64,000 nt of DNA. It comes from Acanthochromis polyacanthus. Lineage: Eukaryota; Chordata; Actinopteri; Pomacentridae. The notes below the pieces were generated by a model. It had not been told where the DNA came from. It saw only the letters and a list, made by a program, of their open reading frames with translations, and did not search any database. Location: assembly GCF_021347895.1 (NCBI RefSeq), contig NC_067132.1:15048023-15112022 (forward strand), given 5' to 3'. Position numbers and translations under genes: made by a program. This document shows positions 31,839 to 46,960 of the stretch, in pieces (the stretch's first letter is position 1; every line of letters begins with the position of its first letter).

Positions 31839-32017
31839 TTTCTTTTTTAGAAATGCAGCACTTGTTTATTTATTAGTTATGATCAACACAGGCGTGTGTT
31901 ATGCATGTGTACGTCATGTACAGATAACAAATCACGTGACTTAAATATGTAACGGGCGGCAGGAATTGATGTGACTCAGAAACACCCTCAAAAGTTAATC
32001 AATTGTTCCTTGTATGA

Positions 32018-32340
32018 TTTCCAACGGATGAGTCCCAGTAAGTTTGCAACGGCTCATTTGTAATAGGATCACAATCGTGATCGTCAGCAGGCAGCTGATG
32101 TGGTGTTACAGTGTCATGCAATAATTCAGAAATCTTTAACAAATCTGTAGATTCAGATTATAAGCTGCATCACTACTAAAATCCAATCACTTGGTCCTTG
32201 TATCATTTCTGACCTTCCCTGAAAAATTCACCCATATCCATTCTTTCGATTTTGAGTAATGTTGCACACAGACAAACAAACAGACGGACAAACATACACC
32301 GATTGTCGCATAACTTTGTGACATGTTCCTTGGTGGATTA
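32018..32340 (-). repeat. Interspersed repeat, copy 2 (inverted relative to copy 1)
   Basis: The minus-strand reading aligns with 17851-18184 from TAATCCACCAAGGAACATGT to the CCGTTGGAAATC end. It may extend left to about 31955, where ACAAGGAACAATTGATTAAC (minus strand) repeats the internal ACAAGGACCAAGTGATTGGA, suggesting an internal duplication in the family. No coding capacity. Confidence 0.8.
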
Positions 32341-33000
32341 GTTATGTAGAATTATAAATTTTATGCAAAATACTTGTTTTACACCCTAAGTTGAGACTCT
32401 ACGCAAGTTTTCTTCTCATATATTTTTTTTATTTAAAAGCATTGTAATGGTGTAGTTACTTAAGGCAAACAAAGGAGAGAAAGTTTAGTTTGTGTGAGTA
32501 GTAATTTTGTAATGGGTAAAATAGATAAACAGAAACTCATATTTAACAGTGTCCTGTGCAAATTCCTTGTAAATAAAATCCATATTTGTATTTACTGTTA
32601 CTCACTAGAATGCATTGTTTATCACTGAGGATTGATGAACCCCATAAACATAAACACACACAAAGCCAAATTTGCACTTTTACAGCGTCTTTTCTGCGTT
32701 TGGAAGTCCATTGTTGCATTTCTTGGCACACTATCACCACTTGTTGATCTGTAGAATACTATTGGTAAAACTGTATATTGTGTCAACAATGCATGGGACA
32801 AACAAAATGTATATCCCCCTCATAGAAAACCTTCTCCAGAGCACTAAATCGAAGGCTCCATAGGGTACCTTTGGTCAATGGGAAATCCAAAGAATTAGAC
32901 AACACTTTGGTGACTGTTAAAATGATCTAGCTATTACTTGGTATTTATCAACCGACATTTGAGTTTTGAGAAATGACCTTTATATATCACGTATGTAGGT
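32341..33000. other. Gene-free sequence
   Basis: Unique AT-rich DNA. Nothing recognised. Confidence 0.5.
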
Positions 33001-33484
33001 TTAACCCTTTGAACTACAAACAGTTTAACCCACTGTGGACTCATTTTCACTGCAGTATAAAGTCCTGCACCCCAATGGAATCGGCACAACCGTGGCTAGA
33101 ATTTAAAAAAAACATTTATTTGCAGTTACAGTGGCATAAATCAAAACAAAACAAAATACAGTTGAATTTCTTTGATTATTTGTTAGACAAAATTTATTGT
33201 AACAAAAAAAAGCAAAAACAATGATGTGGAATTACCATGTACAATAATTTCCAAGTACCCTCATGTTTCCAAATTTGGAAAAATAAAGTTGAGAAAATCA
33301 AAAACAGTTATTTCTGTTAATTACATTCATTAATTACAGAGGCTGTTGGAAAGTAAAATATATGACAATTCGTTAAATTTGTACAGTTTCTGGTTCTTAT
33401 GAATGATGGGGTTTTTTTTGGCAATTTTTAAAAGACAGCTTATGGTTCATACCCGCCAGCATGTTTTGGGGTTCAGAAGGTTAG
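33001..33484. mobile_element. TTAA-type MITE (second family)
   Basis: Left end TTAACCCTTTGAACTACAAA and right end, read inward, CTAACCTTCTGAACCCCAAA form imperfect terminal inverted repeats. TTAA lies at the left and TTAG at the right, consistent with a worn TTAA duplication as made by piggyBac-type transposition. The interior is AT-rich with GTCCTGCACCCCAATGGAAT near 33063, and lacks coding capacity. The interior does not resemble that of the 22.4/49.3-kb elements. Confidence 0.7.
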
Positions 33485-36204
33485 AAAAGATTGAAACTGA
33501 TTCATCTTTCATAATGCCTCCTGTTGAGTGTGAAGTGATATGTATAGGTGTTGATGTTACTGATTGCCCCTGAAATATTGCACAATGTGTTTAATTTAAA
33601 TACCAGAATCAAGATTACACGTCACTTTTTCCAAATGAAGGATATTACTGTCTCTTGCTTTCTCTGTCCCTCTCTTGCCCTCCCATCCCCTTCAATGACT
33701 CTATGAGATATTGGCCTGTCTCTTCATTCCATAACTCATACTTTACTTGTGACGCTCAATTAAACTGCATACATTAGAGGAGTTGATGGGGAGATAGGAC
33801 ATTTGTAATCAAGCATATTTATTCTCTTTAATCACCCTGGGGACCTGGAGACCTCAGGAAGGCACACGCACAAGGATGCATGCAAATGCATACGCACAGA
33901 TTCACACGCACATACACAAATCCTTAAACACACTTGAGTCAACAATGCACGCACGACCATTCACACATGCCGAAATGCACACGCGCACATACTTATCAGA
34001 CACTGCTGCTGAACTCAATCAAGCTTCGACTTGGCAGCCTTGACTTCATCGCCCCCGTAACTCCCCCTCTGCGCCCTGGTCCCTCGACCCCAACCCCATA
34101 TAATGACAGCATGCTAGTTTACATATTAATGAATAGCTTCGGTTTTTAATATGCTGCTCACTAAATCACGCAAGGCAAACTGACAGGCTATTAGTGCTTT
34201 GTACTCCTCTGGTGTATATTAAAAATATATGGGGTGATTTGTATAGCATACATGCTTTTAGGTGTTTCTGTGGGTGTATGTCAGCAAGTGCCGTGTAGAT
34301 GCATATCCTGTATGAGGAAATTTGTCTGTCAGTGTGTTGTGTAAAGATACACTCCCTGATTTTGTTCACCTGCGAGTTTCAAAGCGTGAACAGTGCTGGG
34401 AGGAAATTTGGGGATATATGGTGTTCATGTTTGCATTTGTTTCATGAAAATAAGGGAACACAAACAGAGTTCAAAATTAACTTCTGCATTTTACATAAAG
34501 ATTTGATGTACACAAAACACACACACACAATCAGATGTGCATGTTTTACAGCAAGAGTTATTTCCGTCAACTTGGACAAACAGTAATCGTGTGCAAATAC
34601 ACCCCACTGTCAGTTAATCTCCGGTCGCTGTCAGTAATCACATATAGAAGAGTGAACGGGATGTGAAAGGTGGGAAATAATTAGAAATATTCCCAGTGGC
34701 TGCTTTGTGACTGGGACTCAGTGAAACTTCACTTTTAATTAAGACGGTGAAAACGACACACCAACACTCATAAAAGTGCAGACAAACATCCAGTCGTACA
34801 TTCACACTGTGCCATATGTATACACATACATGTGAACACACTAAGAGCGACGCACGCACACCCACGCACGGTACTGCACACTTCCAGTGAGCAACAGGGG
34901 AAATAAAGGCTTGGTTTAAAGAGGGTTTAGAGCCGTCCATGACCAAGAATGAGTCTATATTCTGTATAAGCGGTGTGTATGTGCGAAGCTGGGTGTATGA
35001 ATGATGCATTCTGGTCTTTCATGACAAATTTATTTGTTTATAAGCAAGGGATGAGAGGAATATAAGAGTAGGAGAGATGGAAAGACACAAGCAGGGATTG
35101 ATGTAATTATTACAGCCATCCTCCATATTTGTGTCTCAGTTGATCTTCCAACACTTAGTACTCAAATACTCTGCATATATGCCTGCACTCACACATGGAG
35201 GCATTTCTAAGGAACTGTTATTCAAGATTTCCTGCCAGTTTTAGTGCCCCAGCTGTTATAAATGTGTTTGTGTCCATTTAGTGTCGTCCATATTCTGCAC
35301 ACATGCTCACATGTGTAACGTCTCCAATCCATTCACAGTGTCATTATGTATAGGATTCTCCCTCATTTTCTTTTGTATGACCGCCATTAAGTACCCACTA
35401 CATTATCGGGCTACCATCAGCTAATGACAAAATAGACAAAGAGAATAATCAACACTCTTCTTCATCTCTGCTGCTCGCTTCCTCCTGTCTATTGTGTATT
35501 AGCTCTCTGCTCTCTTTCTCCCCAGTCATTTGGATCAAATCAAGGGATCTTCTTAATGCGTGTGTGAGGAAGAGGAGAGTGCGCATCCAGATTGTTCAAG
35601 TGTACATATTTTTCAAATGTGTATGCCAGCTATTCGGCAAGTGTGCCTCTGTGCACGTTTGCCTTCATGTGTCTGTGCCGGTGTCCCTGTGTGTGTCGGC
35701 GCATGAAGTCCACAGACGAGATGCAATATTGAAGGCCCTCCTGCCGATTTCACACAATCAACGTGGCCACACTGGAGGTGATGAAAGTGAATCAAAGATT
35801 GAAGGGAGAGTTGGTTTTAAAAAGGCTTTCAGACCCCCCCCCCCCCCCCCCCTCCTCCTCAATTATCCCCACAATGCCTTATTAATACCATACCTACCTT
35901 CACTGCGTCGCACCCTCTTTATTTCCTTTCTTTTTCTCCTTTCCACATCAGAGCCACACGGCGTTATATTCATATTACCCTGTGACTTCATATCTGAGCA
36001 GATCTGCCTCATAGCTTCCCCTTTTCCTCACTTCCCCTGAATCCAACCTGCTCTCCATCCTTGTCCTTCATATTTTTTAAAACCCACTGCCCTTTGCCTT
36101 CATATCTGCCCAGATCTCCGTCACTGTCACCCCCCTCCTGTTCTACTTCGCTTCCCTCCCCTTCTATTCGCCCCCCATCCCTCCACCTTTTTTTTAATCC
36201 TTTT
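33485..36204. other. Gene-free sequence with CA-rich patches
   Basis: Holds short CA-rich stretches (33860-33990, 34515-34528, 34840-34870) and a C19 run at 35834-35852. An open frame of 182 codons at 35492-36040 has low-complexity composition and runs through the C tract (poly-proline), so it is not credible. Confidence 0.5.
35834..35852. repeat. C19 homopolymer
   Basis: Nineteen C followed by TCCTCCTC. G-quadruplex-prone on the complementary strand. Confidence 0.9.
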
Positions 36205-36360
36205 TAATGAAACGGAGGACCCTGCTGCCAGCGGAGGTGATCCTCATTCGCTAGTCCCAGTGTGCACTGATTGTCTGTCTGCAGAATGGCTGGGGAGAGG
36301 GCTGAATAGGATAGATGAGTCTGTATTGGCCCTGCTGCTGTAATTCACATAATACTGCTA
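36205..36360. promoter_or_regulatory. Candidate conserved non-coding block
   Basis: Complex unique sequence (GGACCCTGCTGCCAGCGGAG, CTGTAATTCACATAATACTG) bordered by pyrimidine-rich DNA. Texture-based inference only. Confidence 0.17.
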
Positions 36361-37084
36361 CTCCTATACTATTGCCACCACTGCTCTCTCTGTCTTTCTC
36401 TGCGTCTTTTCTCCTGCGTAAAGAAAGATAAGGCTCAGAGATATGATCTGGGAGATGAATACAGTCCCATTACCAAAAAGCGAGGAGGAGCCGAGCCATT
36501 AATTGTTTGGCATTTGGTGTCACCACAGCATATGCATGGAGCTCGTGGCTTGTATCATGTCTCGGGTTCAGGAAAGGCGGAGGAGAGGAGGAGGGCAGGT
36601 TGGTGAAGGCAGGAAAAATAGAAGGGAAAGAGAGAGGAGTCGATGTCAGTTATTATCCACAACACGTTTGCGTTTGATGTCGCCACCGTCATTTTCCCTC
36701 CACGTGTCTAGATCTTGCCAGAGAGCAGTTTCAGGATCACAGCAACACGGGGGAAGAAAATATTGAATCAATGCTTTGCCGGCTCTTGAAAGCAGGGTTA
36801 GTGTTTGATGCTGCGACATTGGGTGAGAGTGAGAGGAAAAGAAAAATATGTACGAGGAAACAGTCACACTCTCCCTCCACCCTCTCCTTCATTTTCCTCT
36901 CCCCTTTGCTTTCTTTCTGTCTTTCCCTCCTCTCTCTTTTCACTGCTTACTGCTGTCATTGTCTCATTTAGCCTGTCTAAAAATATAGTCTTCCTCCCCA
37001 GATGTAAAGGGGGAGAAATTTCGACATGTGTGTTACCTTTCATCTGTGAGGCAGGGAGAGGAATCTTGGGGGAAATCAGGTGTC

Positions 37085-37195
37085 TTAATGACAGCCGAGT
37101 GTGCAGCATGGGTAATGCCGAGCGCCGGCATTTGCTGTACACGCATTAAATTATTCACATCAAAAACTCATTGTTTGTTACCTGACAGAGCCGCG
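37085..37195. promoter_or_regulatory. Candidate conserved non-coding block
   Basis: GAGCGCCGGCATTTGCTGTA and CGCATTAAATTATTCACATC lie together in balanced unique sequence between purine/pyrimidine-rich tracts. Texture-based inference only. Confidence 0.18.
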
Positions 37196-37685
37196 GAGAG
37201 AGGTGGAAGGATGATGGAAAAGCGTGATGAATTAAACATCAGGAGGATGGCGTGCCTCAGAGAGAGAGAGAAAGAGAAAAGCTAAAGGAGGGAGGAAAGA
37301 CAAGAAGAGAGGAAGGTGCATTCAAAAAGGATGTTTAGAATCTAAAGATGTACTCTTGTCTTTTGAGAGAAGGGAGGTGCAGTTGAAAGAATGTATGTAT
37401 TTACATCTGTGATTTTATGATAATGCGAAAGACTGTTTATAGTATCCGCCTGTTATCCCTGCCACCAATGACGAGCAGTCACACTGTACATCAGGAAGTC
37501 AATGCAGGAAGTAAGAAGTGTATCTATAGATCCTGAGCAGTACAGTGAAGCTGCTCATACATTCAAAAATAAGTTATGTTCTTCTACTCAGTGAAAGTGC
37601 AGTGGAAGGAGATACTGATCCTTTGTGAACTATTAAAGAAAATACTATCGGAAGTATTACACTCAAGTGTTTGTTAACATCTGCA
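37196..37685. other. Gene-free purine-rich sequence
   Basis: GA-rich from 37255 to 37315. Nothing gene-like. Confidence 0.5.
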
Positions 37686-37885
37686 CATATAACATCTATC
37701 CATCTGTTTTCTATACCGGTTTTATTCTGTTGAGGGTCACACAGGGACTGGAGCTCATATCAGCTGACATGAAAACTCTGCACTGGTGTACTCTGTAAAA
37801 GGCAGAGCTGTAAAAGTCTGGAAACATAGAAAACTCTGGACAGGTCACCACTCGGTTACAGGGACAGTATTTAGATGGCAGAGTA
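37686..37885 (+). repeat. Degenerate interspersed repeat, relative of the 57.3-kb insertion
   Basis: CCATCTGTTTTCTATACCGG, TTGAGGGTCAC, GACTGGAGC and CTCTGGACAGGTCACCA occur in the same order as CCATTATCTATACACCGC, TGTAGGGTCAG, GCTGGAGCC and CTGTGGACAGGTCACCA at 57294-57410. The copy is diverged and incomplete. This wording belongs to a repeat very common in fish genomes, whose class I cannot state. Confidence 0.65.
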
Positions 37886-41439
<3,554 letters not shown>

Positions 41440-41600
41440 TTGCTCCAGCCCAACAGGATCCTTTTTAGCGGTTAATGCCCTTCCCAGCTGGCAGGCAACT
41501 AACAGCCCACTAGCTGGCCACCGGTGGCAAAGTCGGACAATGTTATTAGCTTTCCAGCTTTTTGCAAGCATATAGCTCATGGCTTGAAATTAGTGTTGGC
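41440..41600. promoter_or_regulatory. Candidate conserved non-coding block
   Basis: Holds CAGCTGG (41488), a perfect 12-bp palindrome GCCACCGGTGGC at 41517-41528 and AATGTTATTAGC, in unique balanced sequence. E-box-like and palindromic sites would suit an enhancer, but conservation is not shown. Confidence 0.2.
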
Positions 41601-43285
41601 TTCAAGCAGCCAGACGCTTGATGACGGTTTGCTCCCCAGGTCAGCTTTGGTTCGTTGTTTTTCTTGTGTAGACAATGTTTTAGAGAGGTTATAGATAATA
41701 GATACAAGCAGCTTAACTTTAGAAACTAAAATTTTACACAGCTTTAAAGGTCAGATGCATCAGAAAAAGCAAACAAAAAAAGTTCAAAAGCCCCCTCCCT
41801 TTGTTTTTTTTTGTTTTTTTTAGTAAATGCTAAAAGGCCAGTATCTTAACATGAGTTCACTTGATATCTGGGTTTGTGACAGCTGTTTGGACCTTGAGAG
41901 GCAGGAGACTTGTAAAAGACAAATGGAAGGACAATTAGAAGGACAAGCATGCTGCGAAACAGACCACTGATACTGCAACCTGACAGGAAGACAGGTTCAA
42001 AACGCTGATGAGAAGAGGACGGAAAATGAGTGAGAAAATGGAGCATGCTGCTGCACTCTGTTTGCAAGGGCTAAACTTATTAGTCTGTGCTTAATGCCTC
42101 TCAGTGCAGATAGCATTAAGAAATACACGGTAATGATGATTTGTGTTCTCCTCAGCCAACAGAGGAAGAGAAGCCCACTTATTCCACATGAGTGTTATAA
42201 TTGGCACCTTATTGCATTAGGGTAGAATGCACTGTGATTTCCTGGGTGTCATTTTGACTAATGGATTCTTAAGAATAGTAATCTAATCGCTGTCATTATT
42301 TCATCTTCGCTGCTTTCAGAAAAAGCTGTCGTGAGTCAGGGAGGAAGGAGTTTTAGCCATGGATGTGTTGGGGCATGTTGCAAATTAATCTGCACACCTT
42401 GTAAACAGAAAGAGAGCAAACAGAAATCAATTTGGCTGAGTGAGGAACTCCACTCTCAGGGCTTTTAGTATCTGCATTAAGCCCAAGTTGTTTGGGTTGT
42501 AGCCTTTCGTTTTTTTTTGTTTGTGGTTTTGGCAGACATAGACAACTTTGTCAAATGAGCCCATTTATGTTACTTGTCAACACGTTATGTTCTTTCCTGT
42601 TTTAAATCAAATCCTGTATCTAATTGTAAAGCTAAATCATCAATACAAATGTGTTTACAGTCATTATTACTAGCAGCTGCAGCGTGGTGTGCTTGTTATT
42701 TGCTGGTATATTTTTCAGCAATCCCTGGCTCCCTATTACTTTGTGTTCAGTAATCACACAGTTTCAATACACACCCCAGCATCTCATTCTGCCTAAAAAT
42801 CCGAAACCTCTGCAGTGCTGCCGGCCCCTCTGTTTCCATTTCCACATACCTTGATCCTGGTGTTGTGTCACTAATAGAGGTGATGTACTGTTTATTTTAT
42901 TGATCATGTGTTTTATCCAAGCATCAATGCTGGGTTCACTCACTGGCATGCACATTCCCTTTATCAAAACAGACACTGGACCTCTGCTTTGAGGCTTTCA
43001 TCAAGCAAAAACACCCATTATGGTCTCTGACTGGCTGGCTTGCTCAGAAAAAAAAAAAATACTGCTGGTGTTCCCCTGACACGCAACATCCCAATTATGC
43101 CCACACAGATGAGAATATACGCTTGCACAGGTCACACAGCACACACACCGACAGCTACATGAGCACTTATAATTTAGTTTCAAGCTCTGACACACATTTT
43201 TTTTTTGTCTGTGCACAAATATATATATTAGCTGTTTTATACCCAGACATATAGTACCTATTTTTGTGTTAGCACGCGCACGAGT
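41601..43285. other. Gene-free sequence
   Basis: T-rich runs near 41803-41821. Nothing else recognised. Confidence 0.5.
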
Positions 43286-43308
43286 ACACACACACACACA
43301 CACACACA
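43286..43308. repeat. (AC)11 microsatellite
   Basis: Short perfect CA run preceded by CACGCGCACGAGT. Confidence 0.9.
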
Positions 43309-43517
43309 TTCATTGAGCCAGTGGTTCTCTTTTCAGACTGAGGAAGTGCAGGAATGTCAGAATGGAGGCTGATCTGATGGTCAGGAGAGTGTCCTCCTGA
43401 ATAACCCTCGACACGCACATGCACACAAACACACACTCTTTACAGCTAAACACACAGCAGAGAGACAGCGAGAGAATGAGACGGTCCACCACACCACACC
43501 TTCCCGACATGTCTTAT

Positions 43518-43656
43518 CACCCCCCCTCCATCCCCGCAGCCCTTTTCCACCATCCCTCCTGTCTGCCCCCCCACCCCCACCCCCACCCCCCACCCTCCTT
43601 CCTCCTCCTTACCACCACTGTCCTCCCCACCCTCCCCCATCTCCCCACCCTCCAGG
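43518..43656. repeat. C-rich low-complexity tract
   Basis: Pyrimidine-dominated tract with repeated CCCCCA units at about 43566-43594. The minus strand is G-rich with many G-runs, so quadruplex formation is possible. The glycine-rich frames on the minus strand are artefacts. Confidence 0.85.
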
Positions 43657-43799
43657 GAGAAAAGGCTGACTTGCATTCAGCAGCATCTCTCAGGAAAGAA
43701 GAAATGAATAAAAGAAAGGAGACGTCCCGTTGACAGTCAATGTCTGCGCTGCCAGGAGCCAAAATAACTGTCAGCAAATGCTAGGGACTGTCCAAAATG

Positions 43800-43885
43800 C
43801 CACTGAGACAAAAATAAAAATAAATAAATACATCAATAAATAAAATAAAGGATTGATAGATAAATAAATAAATGAACACATACAT
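43800..43885. repeat. Imperfect (AAAT)n tract
   Basis: Runs of AAATAAATAAAT with small interruptions. Confidence 0.85.
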
Positions 43886-44639
43886 GAAATTTGACAAAGT
43901 TAAAAAAAAAAAGCGAAAGAAAGAAAATAAAGAAAACCTTATTGTCACCTTCACAAATAAAACAAAATTGGAATTGAGGCACAAAACCAGCTGAAAAGAG
44001 AAGAAATCACTGCAGAGTTGACTGCATTGTTCATTCAGTCATGTACAGTTTGTATATAAGAGCTCTGAAAGACGAGCTGTTGCTGTGGTGTGAAGGTAAA
44101 TGGGGCTCCTAATGATAAACACATATACAATACAATGAAGCTATTTTGCCCAAGTAAGTGCAGTTACAGCCATTAAAATGTGTCACATATATTTTATGTG
44201 CTTCGAGCACCACAATAGAAGACAGTCTACCCGGCGCAGCACCATGCTGATCACAGCCACAATGTGCCCATACTGTGGATGGCATTTTTCTTCTGCTGCA
44301 AGCTGACTGCTGCACACACGTTTCTTTTGTGCACACAGTCGTCACAACACCTTTGTTCTCATACAGAGCACTGTAGTGTTCACAGTATAATTAATGTACG
44401 CTTGATTACAACACCAACTCTCAAGTTACGCCCTGTTATTTCTATATATTCATTTCTGTAATTTTGAACACTAATTGGACCACTGTTGTTTAAACCCCTG
44501 ATTGTGTAAGTGTTCCAAGTTTGATTCATGAGTGCACTTTAGCCAATTGCTCTGTTTTAACACTTTGAAATGAAATTTGTTCTCAAGTGCTTGAGAGTCT
44601 TGTGCTCATGTATTTCTGTCTCTGCTATATCAACCTGTA
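43886..44639. other. Gene-free sequence
   Basis: Unique sequence. Nothing recognised. Confidence 0.5.
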
Positions 44640-44850
44640 AGGTGCTGACAGATTCCAACTCTATCCACGCCGGATTTTCTCTAATGATCATTAATTGCAG
44701 TAGATCTGAGAAAACCTGGATGGCCTCACATGTCCGTATCATACCTACGACTTCTTCTTACGCCAGACATCCTAATCGAGTGCGTGTCTAATTTATGGGG
44801 CTGGAGTTTGCCATTAAGGGCCTGATCCATGGAATTAAATAACTAGCAGA
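44640..44850. promoter_or_regulatory. Candidate conserved non-coding block
   Basis: CTAATGATCATTAATTGCAG (44680-44699) joins several homeodomain-type cores. CTAATCGAGTG, TCTAATTTATGG and GGAATTAAATAACTAG follow within 150 bases. Unique sequence without repeat features. Confidence 0.24.
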
Positions 44851-45469
44851 CCTTCGCTGGTCCCGGACGGTGGGCGGAGGAGGAAGGGAGATAGCATGAT
44901 GAATTGCCCACCCCTCCTCTACCTCATTCTTGACTTTGAAAAATACTGTCTCTGCGTTTTAGGTCAGCTTCTGACAACAATTAGGCACAGTGAAATAGAT
45001 AGACTGTGACCCCCCCCCACCCCCCACCCCACCCCTTCCTTCAGGTTTTCTTTTTTCTTTCTCCAGCCTTACCCTGTGAGCTGCATTAAAAAAAAACAAC
45101 AAAAAAAAAGCAATAAGCTATATGAGGTTATAGGAGTAAAGATGCACAGATATGTTCTGGGAAGGAGGGGAAAATAGTCATACACTCTTATAGTGCGCGT
45201 AACCATAATTGAAATTCTTCGCTAAGTATGAAGATGCAAAAGCAAGAACATAGAGTACCTATTTCTTTAAATATATATATTTTTTAAAATCATACACAGT
45301 AGAATTCTTTGGTGAGAGGTTCATATCAAAATTTGATAAAAACGGGCAACATTGAAATAATAAAGATCATTTAATTGTGCATCTTTATTTACAGAGGTGT
45401 CAATTTATTGTGTTTTGTCATCTTATTTTCCATTGAATGTTTTCATAGACGTTGCTATTGATCTTGCAA

Positions 45470-45960
45470 TGTGATGGAGGTCGAGCCAGCTAATTCCCTT
45501 TTTCATTAGAGCAAAGCCCCCCAAATTCTCTTAGAAGATCTGACTCTTAGGGCATCCAATCTCTGGCCTCTCCCAATGACATGAATATAAGCCCGTGCTG
45601 ATGGGGCCTGGTGTAAATGTATTAGCCCTGCGCCTGTGCCCCTAGCCTAGCCAGCCATAATTATGTTAGGAACCAATGAGACAGCTGGGAAATCAATATG
45701 CTAAGACAGATTGAGTGGAGATGTGTGGCCAGTGGAGTGGGAATAGAGAGGCCTGGCAGCTCCCTGCGGTGCGAAGGGGCTAGAGTCGACGATTAAGCCA
45801 TAGACTTAGCATTTACTGCTAGGATTCACTGCCTGAATCTAGTTAGCATTTAGGGAAAGATCCCTGTGAGCAGACAGTGTTACTATTAGATGGAGGCTTC
45901 GCTCGTTAGCTGAGTGGCCTATCATCTTTGGGGGTCGGGTAGTTGCATAAGTGTTTCAAC
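45470..45960. promoter_or_regulatory. Candidate conserved non-coding block
   Basis: About 490 bases of complex, GC-balanced unique sequence with CCAGCTAATTCC, CCATAATTATG, GACGATTAAGCC and TTAGCATTTACTGC motifs. It has no low-complexity content and no coding frame of note, unlike the flanks. It is the longest such block in the window. Confidence 0.27.
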
Positions 45961-46599
45961 ATGCATAGCATTTACTGTTTGAATCCATGGCTCCTGTGTT
46001 CACTTCACCAATATGTACTGTGGTTTCTTGCAAGAAGATTGGGATTCAGATGACATTTTGCTATGGGATTGGGTTGCCAAAGGTCATGCTATCTCACTTA
46101 CGGATATTTTGAACTGGTTTGTCAATTCATCATAATTACCTGAATCTGGAAAGCAGAAAACATAATTCCCTGAAACAACATTTTCTTCGGACATGCTTCC
46201 TTCCCTTAATCTAAAATTTAGAGGAATAAAAAACACTGTAGTTCAGTTGTTTCATTTTACCAGAGCTGCAGACGCTCCTCATTGTAAGACAGGATATATT
46301 ACAAATAAAAGCCTTTGTACATTACTCATCTGTGATCTTCTGTAAAGCAAATCAATAGTGTATTCTCAAAATACAACCAAAATCATCACCATCCTAAACT
46401 ACAGTGAATGTGAGGAGCTGGGCAGGAAATAGATGACGGGGAGGAGGGGGGCGCGGGCGAGGCAGGACAAGTGGAGTTGGGTCAAATAAATTATCTGTCA
46501 AAGAAGATGGTGGTTCGGTCTTAACTTTGATGATAGTCCACATAAACCAAAGCACTGCTGTAATTTATATTCAATTAAGGAGGGGGGCTCCTGAATCAA

Positions 46600-46735
46600 G
46601 ACAAAGGCTTGGTGCGTTGGTGGGGGTGGGTGGATGGTTTGGGGCGGGGGGGTTCTGTTAAGTTAGAATCGGAGGGGGAATTTTAAAGGGGCGAGAGTGG
46701 TGCGGGGTGGATGGGGGGTGAGGAGGGGGGTTGCA
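46600..46735. repeat. G-rich low-complexity tract
   Basis: Plus-strand G-runs recur (GGTGGGGGTGGGTGG, GGGGCGGGGGGG, GGGGGGTGAGGAGGGGGG). Quadruplex-prone. An open frame starting at 46697 lies partly in this tract and is not credible. Confidence 0.85.
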
Positions 46736-46739
46736 TCTG

Positions 46740-46960
46740 TTCTCAGCCCCAATCAGCGGCCTCGAAGGCATCGTCCCCTAACAATGGGCCCCATCAGTGC
46801 ATGGAGCAGAGTCACAGGCGTAAGTGCACCCAATAAGTGTGCAATTTCTGCCCATATGACCATCCTGACACAATTGCTCTAATTTTCCTCCTTTGAAATG
46901 ACTGATAAAAGACTTAGGTAATTGCTACGCCACAGAATTTCTTCCATGATCAGGAGGAAG
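46740..46960. promoter_or_regulatory. Candidate conserved non-coding block
   Basis: CCCAATCAGCGGCC, CTAACAATGGGCCCCATCAG, GACACAATTGCTCTAATTTT and TAGGTAATTGC follow one another in unique sequence beginning right after the G-rich tract. Texture-based inference only. Confidence 0.25.

Noticed and set aside
35492..36040. 182-codon plus-strand frame
   Set aside because: Runs through a C19 tract (poly-proline) and pyrimidine-rich DNA; composition is low-complexity and no domain is visible.
43381..43777. Glycine-rich minus-strand frames
   Set aside because: Translation of the C-rich tract in several overlapping frames.
46697..46882. 61-codon plus-strand frame beginning in the G-rich tract
   Set aside because: First third is low-complexity; the remainder has no domain and covers a block better explained as non-coding.
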